A DNA stretch of 64,000 nucleotides from Chryseobacterium nakagawai (GTDB lineage Bacteria; Bacteroidota; Bacteroidia; Flavobacteriales; Weeksellaceae). Position numbers and translations under genes: made by a program. How positions within the stretch are numbered: position 1 is the first letter of the stretch; the number at the start of each line of letters is the position of its first letter. Below, piece after piece: positions 1 to 11,273 of this stretch. The notes beneath the pieces were generated by a model that had not been told where the DNA came from, ran no database searches, and saw nothing but the letters and a program-made list of their open reading frames with translations. Location: NCBI RefSeq assembly GCF_900637665.1, contig NZ_LR134386.1:5076501-5140500 (forward strand). The letters are read 5' to 3'.

Positions 1-3000
1 GAATTCTTTCTTAGAACCTACGATAACATTCTGATACTCTTTAAGACCTGTACCTGCAGGAATTCTGTGTCCTACAATTACATTTTCTTTAAGACCACCA
101 AGAGCGTCAACTTTACCAGCAACTGCTGCCTCGTTAAGAACTTTAGTTGTTTCCTGGAATGATGCTGCAGACATGAATGACTTAGTCTGAAGAGCTGCTC
201 TTGTAATACCTTGTAATACAGGAGTTGCTGTAGCAGGAAGAGCTTCTCTTACTTCTACCAAACTTTGATCTTCACGTCTCAACTTAGAGTTCTCGTCTCT
301 TAATTCTCTTGCAGTAATCATCTGACCTGGCTTGAATTCTTTAGAATCACCAGCATCAACGACTACTTTAAGACCGAATACTCTGTTATTTTCTTCCAAG
401 AAGTCATACTTGTGCTCAAGAGCTCCTTCTAGGAATTGAGTATCACCTCCATCCACGATAGATACTTTTGTCATCATCTGTCTTACGATGATTTCGAAGT
501 GCTTGTCGTCGATTTTTACCCCTTGTAGACGGTAAACTTCCTGAATCTCATTTACTAAGTATTCTTGAACAGCTGTTGGGCCTTTAATTCTTAAGATATC
601 GTCTGGAGTAATTGAACCATCAGAAAGTGGCGAACCAGCTCTAACGAAGTCATTCTCCTGTACTAAGATCTGGTTAGATAATTTAACTAAGTAAATTTTT
701 CTTTCTCCAGTTTTAGCCTCAACGATCAATTCACGGTTACCTCTCTTAATTTTTCCGTAAGAAACTACCCCGTCAATTTCAGTAACAACCGCTGGGTTTG
801 AAGGGTTTCTTGCTTCGAATAATTCGGTAACTCTCGGAAGACCTCCGGTGATATCCCCCGCTTTCGCAGATTTTCTTGGGATCTTAATTAAGACTTTACC
901 AGCCTTAATCTTTTCACCATCGTTTACCATCAAGTGGGCTCCTACCGGTAAGTTGTATGCTTTTTGCTCAACTCCTTTAGAGTCTACCACCTTCAAGGTA
1001 GGTACGGCTTTCTTATTTCTTGATTCAGAGATTACTTTCTCTTCAAATCCTGTTTGTTCATCAATTTCAAGTTGGAATGAAATACCTTGGATAATATCCT
1101 CGTATTCTACCTTACCTGAAGTTTCAGCAATGATAACCGCGTTATACGGATCCCATCTACAGATCATATCACCTTTCTTCACTTTATCACCTGGTTTAAC
1201 AGATAATATAGATCCGTAAGGTACGTTAGCTACCATTAATGGAGTTTTTGACTCATTATCAGCAACTAATCTGAATTCTGTTGAACGAGAAACTACAACC
1301 TCAGCTGTATTACCGTTTTCATCTTCAGAAGTAATTGTTCTTACTTCATCCATTTCTACGATACCATCTCTTCTTGCAACAATAGATGGGTTTTCTGATA
1401 CGTTTCCTGCAGTACCCCCTTGGTGGAAAGTTCTCAACGTAAGCTGAGTACCTGGTTCCCCAATTGACTGTGCTGCAATTACACCTACCGCTTCACCCAT
1501 GTGGATTACTTTACCTGTTGCTAAGTTTCTACCGTAGCATTTTGCACAGATTCCTTTCTTAGCTTCACAAGTTAATGGTGAACGAACCTCAACAGCTTCT
1601 AATCCAGCCTCTTCGATTTTCTTCGCCAATTCTTCGATGATCACCTGGTCTGCACTTGCAATAAGTTCATCAGATTCAGGGTCATAAATATTATGAAGAG
1701 ATACTCTACCTAAGATTCTTTCAGAGATTCTTTCAACGATCTCATCATTTTTCTTAAGTGCAGTAACTTCTGTACCTCTTAGTGTTCCACAGTCGTCTTC
1801 TGTAACGATAACGTCCTGAGCAACGTCTACTAATCTTCTCGTTAGGTAACCAGCATCGGCTGTCTTAAGTGCGGTATCCGCAAGACCCTTACGAGCACCG
1901 TGGGTAGAGATAAAGTACTCTAGAATCGAAAGACCTTCCTTAAAGTTAGCAAGGATCGGGTTTTCGATGATCTCCGCTCCGGTAGAACCGGCTTTTTGCG
2001 GTTTTGCCATCAAACCTCTCATCCCTGATAACTGACGAATCTGTTCTTTAGAACCCCTCGCTCCAGAGTCAAGCATCATGTATACAGAATTGAATCCACC
2101 TTGGTCAACTTTCATTCTGCTCATGATCATTTCAGTTAATCCAGCGTTGGTATTTGTCCAAACGTCAATTACCTGGTTATAACGTTCTGTATCTGTAATT
2201 AGACCCATGTTATAGTTGGCTCTAATTTCGTCTACCGTTTCAATTGAAGTAGCAATCATCTGCTTTTTCTCAACAGGAACTACAATATCTCCAAGTGAGA
2301 ACGAAAGACCTCCTTTGAATGCGTTTGAATACCCTAAGTCTTTCATTGCATCCAAGAATTTCACTGTTGTAGGGAAATCCGTATCTGCAAGGATCTTACC
2401 GATAACGTTTCTTAATGATTTCTTAGTAAGAAGTTCATTGATATATCCTACTTGTTTAGGGACAATCTGGTTAAATAAGATTCTACCTACAGAAGTTTCG
2501 ATTAATCTTATAACGATTTCACCGTTTTCTTTAACTGGTAGTTTACATCTTACTTTAGCATTTAATGAAACTCTACCTTCTGCATAAGCAATTTCTGCTT
2601 CTTCAGGAGAATAGAATGCAAGACCCTCTCCTTTTACTTTCATATCTTCTGTAGAGCTTAATTCTTTAGTCATGAAATAAAGACCAAGAACCATGTCCTG
2701 AGATGGTACTGTAATTGGAGAACCGTTTGCAGGGTTCAAAATGTTTTGAGAACCTAACATCAATAACTGAGCTTCAAGGATTGCTTCTGGTCCTAACGGT
2801 AAGTGTACCGCCATCTGGTCACCATCGAAATCGGCGTTGAATGCTGTTGTTACTAACGGGTGTAGTTGGATTGCCTTACCTTCGATCATCTTAGGTTGGA
2901 AAGCCTGAATACCCAGTCTGTGAAGAGTAGGTGCTCTGTTCAATAAAACAGGGTGACCTTTCATCACGTTTTCAAGGATATCATAAACTACTGGTTCTTT

Positions 3001-4251
3001 TCTATCAATAATTCTCTTTGCAGATTTTACTGTTTTTACAATCCCTCTCTCAATTAGTTTTCTAATGATAAACGGTTTGTAAAGCTCAGCTGCCATATCT
3101 TTAGGAATACCACATTCATGAAGCTGTAAGTTTGGACCTACAACAATTACAGAACGCGCAGAGTAGTCAACCCTTTTCCCTAGTAAGTTCTGACGGAAAC
3201 GACCTTGCTTACCTTTCAATGAATCAGAAAGTGATTTCAATGGTCTGTTTGATTCAGATTTTACTGCAGAAGATTTTCTTGTATTATCAAATAATGAATC
3301 TACTGATTCCTGAAGCATACGCTTCTCGTTTCTCAAGATTACTTCAGGAGCTTTGATCTCCAATAATCTCTTTAAACGGTTATTTCTGATGATAACTCTT
3401 CTATAAAGGTCATTTAAGTCAGAAGTTGCAAAACGTCCTCCATCCAATGGAACTAATGGTCTTAATTCTGGTGGAATAACAGGAAGTACACGCATAATCA
3501 TCCACTCCGGTCTGTTGATCATTCTTGTATTAGCACCTCTTAATGCTTCTACAACGTTCAATCTTTTCAGAGCTTCAGTTCTTCTTTGCTTAGAACCTTC
3601 ATTGTGAGCTTTATGTCTCAAGTCGAAAGATAATGCATCAAGATCGATTCTTTTTAATAATTCCTCAACAGCTTCAGCACCCATTTTAGCGATGAATTTG
3701 TTTGGATCAGAATCATCAAGATACTGGTTTTCTACAGGAAGAGTTTCCATGATATCAAGGTACTCTTCTTCTGTTAAGAACTCCATATTTTCAAAATCAG
3801 AACCGTCTAATTTCTTAGCAATACCTTGTTGAATCACTACATATCTTTCGTAGTAGATGATCATGTCTAATTTCTTAGAAGGAATTCCTAAAAGGTATCC
3901 GATTTTATTAGGTAATGAACGGAAGTACCAGATGTGAGCAATAGGAACAACCAAACCAATGTGTCCGATTCTTTCTCTTCTTACTTTTTTCTCGGTAACT
4001 TCTACACCACAACGGTCGCAAACGATCCCTTTGTAACGAATTCTCTTGTATTTACCACAAGCACATTCGTAATCCTTTACAGGACCAAAGATTTTCTCAC
4101 AGAATAGCCCGTCTCTTTCTGGTTTGTGAGTTCTGTAGTTAATAGTTTCCGGCTTTAAAACCTCCCCTCTTGAGTCTTGTAAAATAGACTCCGGTGAAGC
4201 TAAACCGATGGTTATTTTATTAAATCTACTTGATTTATTTTTATTTGACAT
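1..4251 (-). CDS. rpoC: RNA polymerase subunit beta', 3' end cut by window edge
   Basis: Largest subunit of the DNA-dependent RNA polymerase. The frame is open without a stop from the ATG at 4251 to base 1 (1417 codons), so the gene is nearly complete; flavobacterial RpoC is about 1420 residues and only the last few should be missing. The catalytic magnesium-binding motif NADFDGD is read at about 2820-2845, roughly residue 470. The N-terminal four-cysteine zinc site (CACGKYKR...CDRCG) is at about 4005-4065. It follows rpoB after a 122-bp spacer and is presumably co-transcribed with it. No frameshift or missing motif seen. Confidence 0.98.
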   Translation of the reverse strand, partial: MSNKNKSSRFNKITIGLASPESILQDSRGEVLKPETINYRTHKPERDGLFCEKIFGPVKDYECACGKYKRIRYKGIVCDRCGVEVTEKKVRRERIGHIGLVVPIAHIWYFRSLPNKIGYLLGIPSKKLDMIIYYERYVVIQQGIAKKLDGSDFENMEFLTEEEYLDIMETLPVENQYLDDSDPNKFIAKMGAEAVEELLKRIDLDALSFDLRHKAHNEGSKQRRTEALKRLNVVEALRGANTRMINRPEWMIMRVLPVIPPELRPLVPLDGGRFATSDLNDLYRRVIIRNNRLKRLLEIKAPEVILRNEKRMLQESVDSLFDNTRKSSAVKSESNRPLKSLSDSLKGKQGRFRQNLLGKRVDYSARSVIVVGPNLQLHECGIPKDMAAELYKPFIIRKLIERGIVKTVKSAKRIIDRKEPVVYDILENVMKGHPVLLNRAPTLHRLGIQAFQPKMIEGKAIQLHPLVTTAFNADFDGDQMAVHLPLGPEAILEAQLLMLGSQNILNPANGSPITVPSQDMVLGLYFMTKELSSTEDMKVKGEGLAFYSPEEAEIAYAEGRVSLNAKVRCKLPVKENGEIVIRLIETSVGRILFNQIVPKQVGYINELLTKKSLRNVIGKILADTDFPTTVKFLDAMKDLGYSNAFKGGLSFSLGDIVVPVEKKQMIATSIETVDEIRANYNMGLITDTERYNQVIDVWTNTNAGLTEMIMSRMKVDQGGFNSVYMMLDSGARGSKEQIRQLSGMRGLMAKPQKAGSTGAEIIENPILANFKEGLSILEYFISTHGARKGLADTALKTADAGYLTRRLVDVAQDVIVTEDDCGTLRGTEVTALKKNDEIVERISERILGRVSLHNIYDPESDELIASADQVIIEELAKKIEEAGLEAVEVRSPLTCEAKKGICAKCYGRNLATGKVIHMGEAVGVIAAQSIGEPGTQLTLRTFHQGGTAGNVSENPSIVARRDGIVEMDEVRTITSEDENGNTAEVVVSRSTEFRLVADNESKTPLMVANVPYGSILSVKPGDKVKKGDMICRWDPYNAVIIAETSGKVEYEDIIQGISFQLEIDEQTGFEEKVISESRNKKAVPTLKVVDSKGVEQKAYNLPVGAHLMVNDGEKIKAGKVLIKIPRKSAKAGDITGGLPRVTELFEARNPSNPAVVTEIDGVVSYGKIKRGNRELIVEAKTGERKIYLVKLSNQILVQENDFVRAGSPLSDGSITPDDILRIKGPTAVQEYLVNEIQEVYRLQGVKIDDKHFEIIVRQMMTKVSIVDGGDTQFLEGALEHKYDFLEENNRVFGLKVVVDAGDSKEFKPGQMITARELRDENSKLRREDQSLVEVREALPATATPVLQGITRAALQTKSFMSAASFQETTKVLNEAAVAGKVDALGGLKENVIVGHRIPAGTGLKEYQNVIVGSKKEF

Positions 4252-4373
4252 AATTTTTTTTAGATTTTAGATTTCAGATTTCAGATTTCAGACGAAATCA
4301 TCATTCCAAATTCAAGGATTATAAAATTCTTAGAGTGTCATAGTCTGACATCTTGTGTCTGACATCTGATATC
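4252..4373. repeat. rpoB-rpoC spacer with short tandem and direct repeats
   Basis: A 122-bp non-coding spacer inside the rpoBC operon. It carries three exact 7-bp units AGATTTC in tandem (4269-4289) preceded by one variant unit (AGATTTT, 4262-4268), and two copies of TCTGACATC (about 4344-4368). The same word family (CTGATATCTTAT) appears in the gap at about 21630. No hairpin followed by a T-run was found, so termination between the two genes is unlikely. Confidence 0.6.
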
Positions 4374-7300
4374 TTACTCCTCTAATCTTACGTCTAATCC
4401 AAGACCTTGTAACTCGTGAAGTAATACGTTGAATGATTCTGGAATACCTGGTTCAGGCATAGATTCACCCTTAGCAATTGCTTCATAAGTTTTTGCTCTA
4501 CCAATCACGTCATCCGACTTCACTGTCAAGATCTCTCTCAAGATGTTAGATGCACCGAATGCTTCAAGTGCCCAAACCTCCATCTCTCCAAATCTCTGAC
4601 CACCGAACTGAGCTTTACCTCCTAACGGCTGCTGAGTAATCAATGAGTAAGGACCAATAGAACGTGCGTGCATCTTATCATCAACCATGTGTCCTAGTTT
4701 CAGCATGTAGATAACACCCACTGTAGCTGCCTGTGTAAACCTTTCTCCGGTACCTCCATCATAAAGGTGAGTGTGTCCGAATTTAGGAAGACCTGCTTTT
4801 TCAGTATACTCAGTAATCTGCTCAAGAGTTGCTCCATCGAAGATTGGTGTAGCGAACTTCATACCCAATTTCTGACCAGCCCATCCAAGAACTGTTTCAT
4901 AAATTTGTCCGATGTTCATACGAGAAGGTACCCCTAGTGGATTCAATACGATATCTACCGGTGTTCCGTCTTCTAGGAATGGCATATCTTCTTCACGAAC
5001 GATTCTTGATACGATACCTTTGTTACCGTGACGTCCTGCCATCTTATCCCCTACATTCAGTTTACGTTTCTTAGCGATGTAAACTTTAGCCAACTTCATG
5101 ATACCTGCTGGAAGCTCATCTCCGATTGAAATTGCAAATTTCTCACGGTTTTTAACTCCCTGGATGTCGTTATATTTGATTTTGTAATTGTGAATCAACT
5201 GTTTGATCAATTCATTCTTATCAGCGTCTACTGTCCAATCTGAACCGCTAACGTTTACATAATCTTCAACTGAAGTTAATAACTTATGAGTAAACTTCAC
5301 CCCTTTACCGATGATCTCTTCATCAAGGTCATTTTGTACCCCTTGAGAAGTTTTACCGCTTACCAGTGTATTTAATTTTTCAATTAAAGTGTTTCTCAAC
5401 TCGTCAAACTTAGCCTTGTAAGTGTTTTCAATCTCTTCAAGTTTAAGTTTTTCTTCAGTTCTTTTCTTTTTGTCTTTAATGTTTCTAGAGAACAATTTCT
5501 TGTTGATAACCACTCCTCTTAATGAAGAGTCAGCTTTTAATGATGCATCTTTTACATCACCAGCTTTATCACCAAAGATCGCTCTAAGAAGTTTTTCTTC
5601 AGGAGTCGGGTCAGATTCACCTTTTGGAGTAATTTTACCAATCATGATATCTCCAGGCTTCACCTCAGCACCGATTCTGATCATACCGTTCTCGTCAAGA
5701 TCTTTAGTAGCTTCTTCAGATACGTTTGGAATATCTGCTGTAAGCTCTTCCATACCTAATTTAGTATCACGAACTTCCAGTGAATATTCATCCACATGGA
5801 TTGAAGTAAACCAGTCTTCACGAACCACTTTCTCGTTGATTACAATTGCATCCTCGAAGTTGTACCCTTTCCAAGGCATGAACGCTACTACTAAGTTTCT
5901 ACCAAGAGCTAATTCTCCTTTTTCAGTAGCATAACCATCGCAAAGTACTTGTCCTTTTTCCACTACATCACCTACTCTTACGTTTGGTCTTAGGGTAATT
6001 GTTGTACTCTGGTTAGTTTTTCTAAACTTAGTAAGCTTATATGTTTTAGTAGCAGACTCGAATTGTACTAAATCTTCATCTTCGCTTCTGTCATATTTAA
6101 TAACGATTCTGTCAGCATCTACATACTCTACAGTACCAGTACCTTCAGCGTTAATTAAGATTCTTGAATCTCTTGCAACTTGTTGCTCAAGCCCTGTACC
6201 AACAACTGGAGCCTGTGGCTTCAATAGAGGAACGGCCTGACGCATCATGTTAGATCCCATCAATGCACGGTTCGCATCATCATGCTCCAAGAATGGAATA
6301 AGTGAAGCGGAAATACCAGAAATCTGGTTTGGTGCAACATCAATAAGATTAACCTGAGCAGGTTCAACTACCGGGTAGTCACCATCTAATCTTGCAATAA
6401 TTCTATCTGTTAAGAAGTCTCCATTATCACTCAATTCAACGTTTGCCTGAGCAATTACTTTATCTTCTTCATCTTCTGCATTTAGATAGATAGGATCTGC
6501 ATTAAGCTCAATCTTACCACCTTCTACTTTTCTATACGGAGTTTCGATGAAACCTAGTCTGTTGATTTTCGCATAAATACCTAAAGATGAAATCAAACCG
6601 ATGTTTGGTCCTTCCGGAGTTTCAATCGGACAAATTCTTCCGTAGTGAGTATGGTGAACGTCACGAACCTCGAAACCTGCTCTTTCTCTTGATAAACCAC
6701 CAGGCCCTAGTGCAGATAATCTTCTCTTGTGAGTGATCTCTGATAGAGGGTTGGTTTGGTCCATGAACTGAGATAGCTGGTTGGTACCGAAGAACGAGTT
6801 AATTACAGATGTTAACGTCTTAGCATTAACAAGATCAAGTGGAGTAAAGATCTCGTTATCTCTAACGTTCATTCTCTCCTTGATTGTTCTAGCAATTCTT
6901 GAAAGACCTACTCCGAACTGTCCTGCTAATTGCTCACCAACAGTTTTAATTCTTCTGTTGGATAAGTGGTCAATATCATCAACATCAGTTTTTGAGTTTA
7001 CTAGCTCAATTAAGTGTCTTACAATGGCAATGATATCTTCTTTTGTAAGAACTTCAGTGGTAGTTGGGATGTTTAGACTTAATTTTTTATTCAATCTGTA
7101 ACGTCCTACTTCACCTAAAGAGTATCTCTGCTCAGAGAAGAATAATTTTTCAATGATTCCTCTTGCAGTTTCCTCATCTGGTGGATCTGCGTTTCTTAAC
7201 TGACGATAGATATATTCTACTGCTTCTTTTTCAGAGTTCGTAGGGTCTTTTTGTAATGTATTCTGAATGATAGAGAATTCATTGCTGTTTTCTTTGTGAA

Positions 7301-8195
7301 TCAAGATTGATTTCACACCAGCATCCAAGATAAGATCTAAGTGTTCTTTTTCAAGGATTGTCTCTCTATCTAAGATGATTTCGTTTCTTTCGATAGAAAC
7401 CACCTCACCTGTATCTTCGTCTACGAAGTCTTCGAACCAAGTGTTCAATACTCTCGCAGCCAATGTTCTCCCTTCCACTTTTTTAAGGGCAGCCTTAGAA
7501 ACTTTCACTTCTTCAGCAAGATCGAAAATCTGAAGGATATCCTTATCAGACTCGTAACCGATAGCTCTTAATAAAGTTGTTAATGGTAACTTTTTCTTAC
7601 GGTCGATATAAGCGTACATTACACTGTTTATATCTGTTGTAAATTCCATCCAAGATCCTTTGAAAGGGATAATTCTTGAATAGTAAAGTTTGGTTCCATT
7701 CGCGTGGTAAGTTTGTCCGAAGAATACACCAGGTGAACGGTGAAGCTGCGTAACGATAACTCTTTCTGCACCATTGATGATGAAAGATCCACTAGGCGTC
7801 ATATAAGGAACCGGACCTAAATATACATCCTGAACCACTGTTTGGAAATCTTCGTGTTCCGGGTCAGTACAGTACAATTTAAGTCTTGCTTTTAGAGGAA
7901 CTGAATAAGTAAGTCCTCTTTCCACACACTCATCGATTGAATAACGTGGAGAATCTACCAGATAGTCTAAGAATTCTAATACGAATTGGTTTCTTGAATC
8001 CGTAATTGGGAAATTCTCTTGGAAAGTCTTGTAAAGAGCTTCTGTCTTTCTGGCTTCAGGAAGTGTATCAAGCTGGAAAAATTCTCTGAAAGACTCGATT
8101 TGGATGTCCAAGAAGTCTGGAGTAACAATTTTTCCTTTCGCTGATGAGAAATTAATTCTCGGATTTCCTTGAGTTGTTGATTTTGTTTTACTCAT
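4374..8195 (-). CDS. rpoB: RNA polymerase subunit beta
   Basis: Second largest subunit of RNA polymerase, 1273 residues, the usual size in Flavobacteriia. The rifampicin-binding region is intact: [20 protein letters not shown] and the following [12 protein letters not shown] keep the residues equivalent to E. coli D516, H526 and S531, so no classical resistance substitution is visible there. The C-terminal part with [10 protein letters not shown] and the tail ending LGLDVRLEE are complete. The gene has its own upstream promoter and a leader of about 320 nt instead of following rplL directly, because about 5 kb of surface-protein genes lies between rplL and rpoB. Confidence 0.99.
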   Translation of the reverse strand: MSKTKSTTQGNPRINFSSAKGKIVTPDFLDIQIESFREFFQLDTLPEARKTEALYKTFQENFPITDSRNQFVLEFLDYLVDSPRYSIDECVERGLTYSVPLKARLKLYCTDPEHEDFQTVVQDVYLGPVPYMTPSGSFIINGAERVIVTQLHRSPGVFFGQTYHANGTKLYYSRIIPFKGSWMEFTTDINSVMYAYIDRKKKLPLTTLLRAIGYESDKDILQIFDLAEEVKVSKAALKKVEGRTLAARVLNTWFEDFVDEDTGEVVSIERNEIILDRETILEKEHLDLILDAGVKSILIHKENSNEFSIIQNTLQKDPTNSEKEAVEYIYRQLRNADPPDEETARGIIEKLFFSEQRYSLGEVGRYRLNKKLSLNIPTTTEVLTKEDIIAIVRHLIELVNSKTDVDDIDHLSNRRIKTVGEQLAGQFGVGLSRIARTIKERMNVRDNEIFTPLDLVNAKTLTSVINSFFGTNQLSQFMDQTNPLSEITHKRRLSALGPGGLSRERAGFEVRDVHHTHYGRICPIETPEGPNIGLISSLGIYAKINRLGFIETPYRKVEGGKIELNADPIYLNAEDEEDKVIAQANVELSDNGDFLTDRIIARLDGDYPVVEPAQVNLIDVAPNQISGISASLIPFLEHDDANRALMGSNMMRQAVPLLKPQAPVVGTGLEQQVARDSRILINAEGTGTVEYVDADRIVIKYDRSEDEDLVQFESATKTYKLTKFRKTNQSTTITLRPNVRVGDVVEKGQVLCDGYATEKGELALGRNLVVAFMPWKGYNFEDAIVINEKVVREDWFTSIHVDEYSLEVRDTKLGMEELTADIPNVSEEATKDLDENGMIRIGAEVKPGDIMIGKITPKGESDPTPEEKLLRAIFGDKAGDVKDASLKADSSLRGVVINKKLFSRNIKDKKKRTEEKLKLEEIENTYKAKFDELRNTLIEKLNTLVSGKTSQGVQNDLDEEIIGKGVKFTHKLLTSVEDYVNVSGSDWTVDADKNELIKQLIHNYKIKYNDIQGVKNREKFAISIGDELPAGIMKLAKVYIAKKRKLNVGDKMAGRHGNKGIVSRIVREEDMPFLEDGTPVDIVLNPLGVPSRMNIGQIYETVLGWAGQKLGMKFATPIFDGATLEQITEYTEKAGLPKFGHTHLYDGGTGERFTQAATVGVIYMLKLGHMVDDKMHARSIGPYSLITQQPLGGKAQFGGQRFGEMEVWALEAFGASNILREILTVKSDDVIGRAKTYEAIAKGESMPEPGIPESFNVLLHELQGLGLDVRLEE

Positions 8196-8523
8196 AAAAC
8201 TTTTAAGAAAGGGTTAAAAAATATTTTGATTCATTTAAAAATATCAGGGTAGAAAGAAGAAAAGAGAGAAAAGATAAAAGACTTCAAATGTTTGGCGCTA
8301 TTAGAAATCGTCTTTATTCTTTGTTCTTTATTCTTAAAATCTAATCCTAACTGCAACACTGGTATATCTTTTCACAGCGTAATGCAAAATATTTTTCTTA
8401 CTTTTGAGGCAGCATTACCGCAATATCTATAAACACGAAATCCCTTTCATGCTTCACACAATGAAAGAGTTGATTTTCAGTATTTTATAAATTTACAAAC
8501 AATTTTTCGCGCCAAAAGAGGGG
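8196..8523 (-). promoter_or_regulatory. rpoBC leader, non-coding
   Basis: About 330 bp between the predicted rpoB promoter and the ATG at 8195. No open frame of interest and no clear attenuator was found. The region is AT-rich, with a weak imperfect repeat around 8440-8470 (CCCTTTCATGCTT and ACAATGAAAGAG). It may be the 5' untranslated leader of the rpoBC transcript. Confidence 0.5.
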
Positions 8524-8554
8524 CAAAGATACAAAAAGTTATCCACAATTACAA
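8524..8554 (-). promoter_or_regulatory. rpoBC promoter, flavobacterial type
   Basis: On the minus strand a TTG at 8554-8552 is followed after 20 nt by TATCTTTG (8531-8524), a perfect match to the Bacteroidota consensus TTG-N(17-23)-TAnnTTTG. It points towards rpoB and lies directly downstream of the terminator side of the preceding surface-protein module, so rpoBC is transcribed independently of rplKAJL here. Confidence 0.75.
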
Positions 8555-8580
8555 ATAATCTATCTCATTTTGAGGTCATT

Positions 8581-8616
8581 AAAAAACAAAAGGTTGCCCA
8601 TCTCTGAGCAACCCTT
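8581..8616 (-). terminator. Intrinsic terminator after the T9SS surface protein gene
   Basis: GGTTGC (8592-8597) pairs with GCAACC (8608-8613) around a 10-nt loop; on the minus strand the hairpin is followed by a T-rich run (8590-8581). It ends the transcript of the gene that stops at 8641. Confidence 0.8.
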
Positions 8617-8640
8617 CTTTAACACTAAGTTTTCTTATAG

Positions 8641-11241
8641 CTATTTTACAATCACTTTATAAGATTTTACCGTTGATTTAGTTTCTATGTTAATGATATA
8701 AATTCCTGTAGGCAACGCAGAGGTATCAATACCTGAACGTACAGAAAATTTATCAGACTTCACCATTTTCCCTTCTGCAGAGAACAAAGTGTAAACTCCT
8801 TCTTCTGTAGCAGTAATTATAAGGCTTTCTCCAGCTTTCACAGGGTTAGGATAGATCTTCACATCATTAGCTACTTGTGATATTTCAGAAGTTCCTTTCA
8901 TTTTTGCCGAAGTTGTCAACGCATTTTTCAACAATGAAGCATACGGTGAAAGTGGAGAATTTGGTGCTCCTCTTTTTACCAGATCTGTATCTACTACAGC
9001 CTGAATACCATCTTTATCACTATCATTAATTGTAGAGATAAATCCTCCACCCAATGTATCAAAATTACCTTTTCCTATCTGATACAGATCAAAGTCTGAA
9101 CCGTTAGATGTAATATCAAGGAAATCAGGCAAATTATCTCCATCCGTATTTTTAATTGGATATTTTAAAACTCCGGAATCAGGATAAGTTTCCAAGATAT
9201 CTGCTAACCCATTTTTCCCTACAGCCACACCACTATCAATAATACCATTATGATCTGTATCAATCTGGTTAATTACTGAGGTTGGAATCCCTGATTCAAA
9301 AAGATCTAGAATTCCATCGTTATCTGAATCCAGATCACGGTAATTTGGAATAGCATCTCCCAATATAGGAGTAATTAAGATATCTCCCTCCAAGTCATCG
9401 TCTTCAAATTTTCCGTTTTTATCAAAGTCTTCCATAGAATCTGGAATACCATCATTATCAGAATCAAAATCACACGCATCTACAATTCCGTCTCCATCCG
9501 TGTCCAGTGTTGGCGATTTATCATTCACCACTGTACATCCTTCTGCACAATCCGGAATACCGTTACCATTATCATCAATACTGTCATCTCCCCCAGGGCA
9601 GCGATCAAAACAATTCGGAACCCCATCATTATCATCATCTTTACTAGCAAATGCATTATAAATATAATAGTTCTGAGGAATACGAACAGCAGTACCACTA
9701 TTGAAGGTAATCTTCATTCTGTTAAAAGGTTTCGTAGCCTTCCCACCTACATAAAATTTATTGGAGTTTGTTGTAAAGAAATTTCCGCTGATAAGACTTC
9801 CTGAGCTGGTAAAAGTGTCTGTTACAGAGTTTCCATTATACAATGTTACGCTAATATTTTCAAGAACGCTTACCCCAAGAATATTTCCTGCTTTTTCCAC
9901 AGTAAACCCGGCCATCGTATTAGCAGGAAGCATACTATTACTGCTTACGGTAGCAAATGCGGAGAAAATACTGAAAATAGAGGCAGCCGGAACCGTTGCC
10001 GTTGCATAATTGGACGGATTGTTATCTACAATTGCTTCCGGATTTGTCATTTTAGCTAAAATAAGACCAAGGAATCCAGGCCCTGATGTCCAGCTTGATC
10101 CTGTTACTAAATTTCCAGGTACTGCTGAACCGCTGGTCTGAATTTTATCATCACATTCACAAGATACCGGCTCTTCAAAAGCATAATACACTTTAAGTGC
10201 TCCCAGATTAAATCCTACCGTCTGCGTAATCTTCAATCTTACTTCATTGAAGGGTTTAGTGGTTGTTAAAGTTATTTTTTGTTTCCCTGAACCATATCCA
10301 AGAACTTTAATATTAATTAATCCGCCACCATCGGAAAGCTGTTTAGAGTCCTGGAGCTGCCCGAATAGATAAGTTTCAATTGTAATATTCTTTAAAAATT
10401 CAGCACTTAACAGTTTACCTTGGTCATCTGGTTCAATTACAAATCCGGTTCTGTTTCCTGACGGATAGACCTGATTTTTATCTAAAACTCCTACTGAATA
10501 GGATCCTAATAATCCTATAGGAAGAACTATTTTCCCAAAAGAGTTTTTATTTCCGTCTCCAATATTTTCTTTATTCTGAACATAAGAAAGCGGAGCAAGG
10601 AGACTACTGCTTCCGGACACGTTACCATCCACACCACTTCCTGCAATGATATCATCACAAATTCCATTGTTATCTACCGGTACCCTGGAAGGATCAAATG
10701 CAAATGCATAGTACACATTCATGGCACTGAATACAGAAAGAACATTGGTTTGGTACAATCTAACTTCATTAAACTCCTTAGTGGTCTTAAAATGTAAGAA
10801 TATTCTGTTTTTACTACCCCCGAATGCTGGTACTGATAAAAGTGTACTGCTGGTAGTCGTTTCCTGAAGAACGCCATTTTTATACGTACTGATTCTTAAA
10901 GAGCTTAAAAGATCAATCGTAATAAAACTTGTTCCAAGATCCACATTAAATCCGGTAATATATCCTGCCGGATAAGTAGTATTGTTATTCTTTACAGAAA
11001 TTCCATTTCCACTTACTAAAGAAGCGAAGTTTCCCATATTCACACTGTTATCCAGACTGGCATCCACCACTGGATTCATACTTCCGTTATAACACGCCAA
11101 GCAAATCCCGGAATTGTTTACCGGTTTTGCCTCCACCCCCATTCCACGGATAGGTTCATACCCTTGCTGCGCAAATACCACTGCAGACATCATCAATGTC
11201 ATAAGCATTGCAGCCAGTTTCTCTAATAATTTTTTGGTCAT
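8641..11241 (-). CDS. Large secreted surface protein with TSP3-type calcium repeats and T9SS sorting domain
   Basis: 866 residues. An N-terminal signal peptide (about residues 1-25, ending VFAQQ) is followed by three diverged copies of a domain of about 150 residues, each with a TGF.V..G... core, a K.FNEVRL-like strand and a closing VYYAF motif (about 60-180, 200-355, 375-530). Next come aspartate-rich thrombospondin type 3-like repeats (DDDNDGVPNCFD, DTDGDGIVDACD, DSDNDGIPDS; about 535-650) that should bind calcium. The C-terminal 75 residues (KIYPNPV... to SYKVIVK) form a type A sorting domain for the type IX secretion system. It is therefore probably exported and anchored to or released from the cell surface. 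Adhesion is a guess; the triplicated domain was not recognised. It sits between rplL and rpoB. Confidence 0.9.
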   Translation of the reverse strand: MTKKLLEKLAAMLMTLMMSAVVFAQQGYEPIRGMGVEAKPVNNSGICLACYNGSMNPVVDASLDNSVNMGNFASLVSGNGISVKNNNTTYPAGYITGFNVDLGTSFITIDLLSSLRISTYKNGVLQETTTSSTLLSVPAFGGSKNRIFLHFKTTKEFNEVRLYQTNVLSVFSAMNVYYAFAFDPSRVPVDNNGICDDIIAGSGVDGNVSGSSSLLAPLSYVQNKENIGDGNKNSFGKIVLPIGLLGSYSVGVLDKNQVYPSGNRTGFVIEPDDQGKLLSAEFLKNITIETYLFGQLQDSKQLSDGGGLINIKVLGYGSGKQKITLTTTKPFNEVRLKITQTVGFNLGALKVYYAFEEPVSCECDDKIQTSGSAVPGNLVTGSSWTSGPGFLGLILAKMTNPEAIVDNNPSNYATATVPAASIFSIFSAFATVSSNSMLPANTMAGFTVEKAGNILGVSVLENISVTLYNGNSVTDTFTSSGSLISGNFFTTNSNKFYVGGKATKPFNRMKITFNSGTAVRIPQNYYIYNAFASKDDDNDGVPNCFDRCPGGDDSIDDNGNGIPDCAEGCTVVNDKSPTLDTDGDGIVDACDFDSDNDGIPDSMEDFDKNGKFEDDDLEGDILITPILGDAIPNYRDLDSDNDGILDLFESGIPTSVINQIDTDHNGIIDSGVAVGKNGLADILETYPDSGVLKYPIKNTDGDNLPDFLDITSNGSDFDLYQIGKGNFDTLGGGFISTINDSDKDGIQAVVDTDLVKRGAPNSPLSPYASLLKNALTTSAKMKGTSEISQVANDVKIYPNPVKAGESLIITATEEGVYTLFSAEGKMVKSDKFSVRSGIDTSALPTGIYIINIETKSTVKSYKVIVK

Positions 11242-11273
11242 TTTTTATTGTTTTATAAAGTTTGTATTTTCTA

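Noticed and set aside
848..2587. Two plus-strand frames of 123 codons each
   Set aside because: Both are antisense to rpoC with no independent signals.
5422..5934. Open frame of 170 codons on the plus strand
   Set aside because: Lies entirely inside rpoB on the opposite strand and has a Ser/Leu-rich shadow composition.
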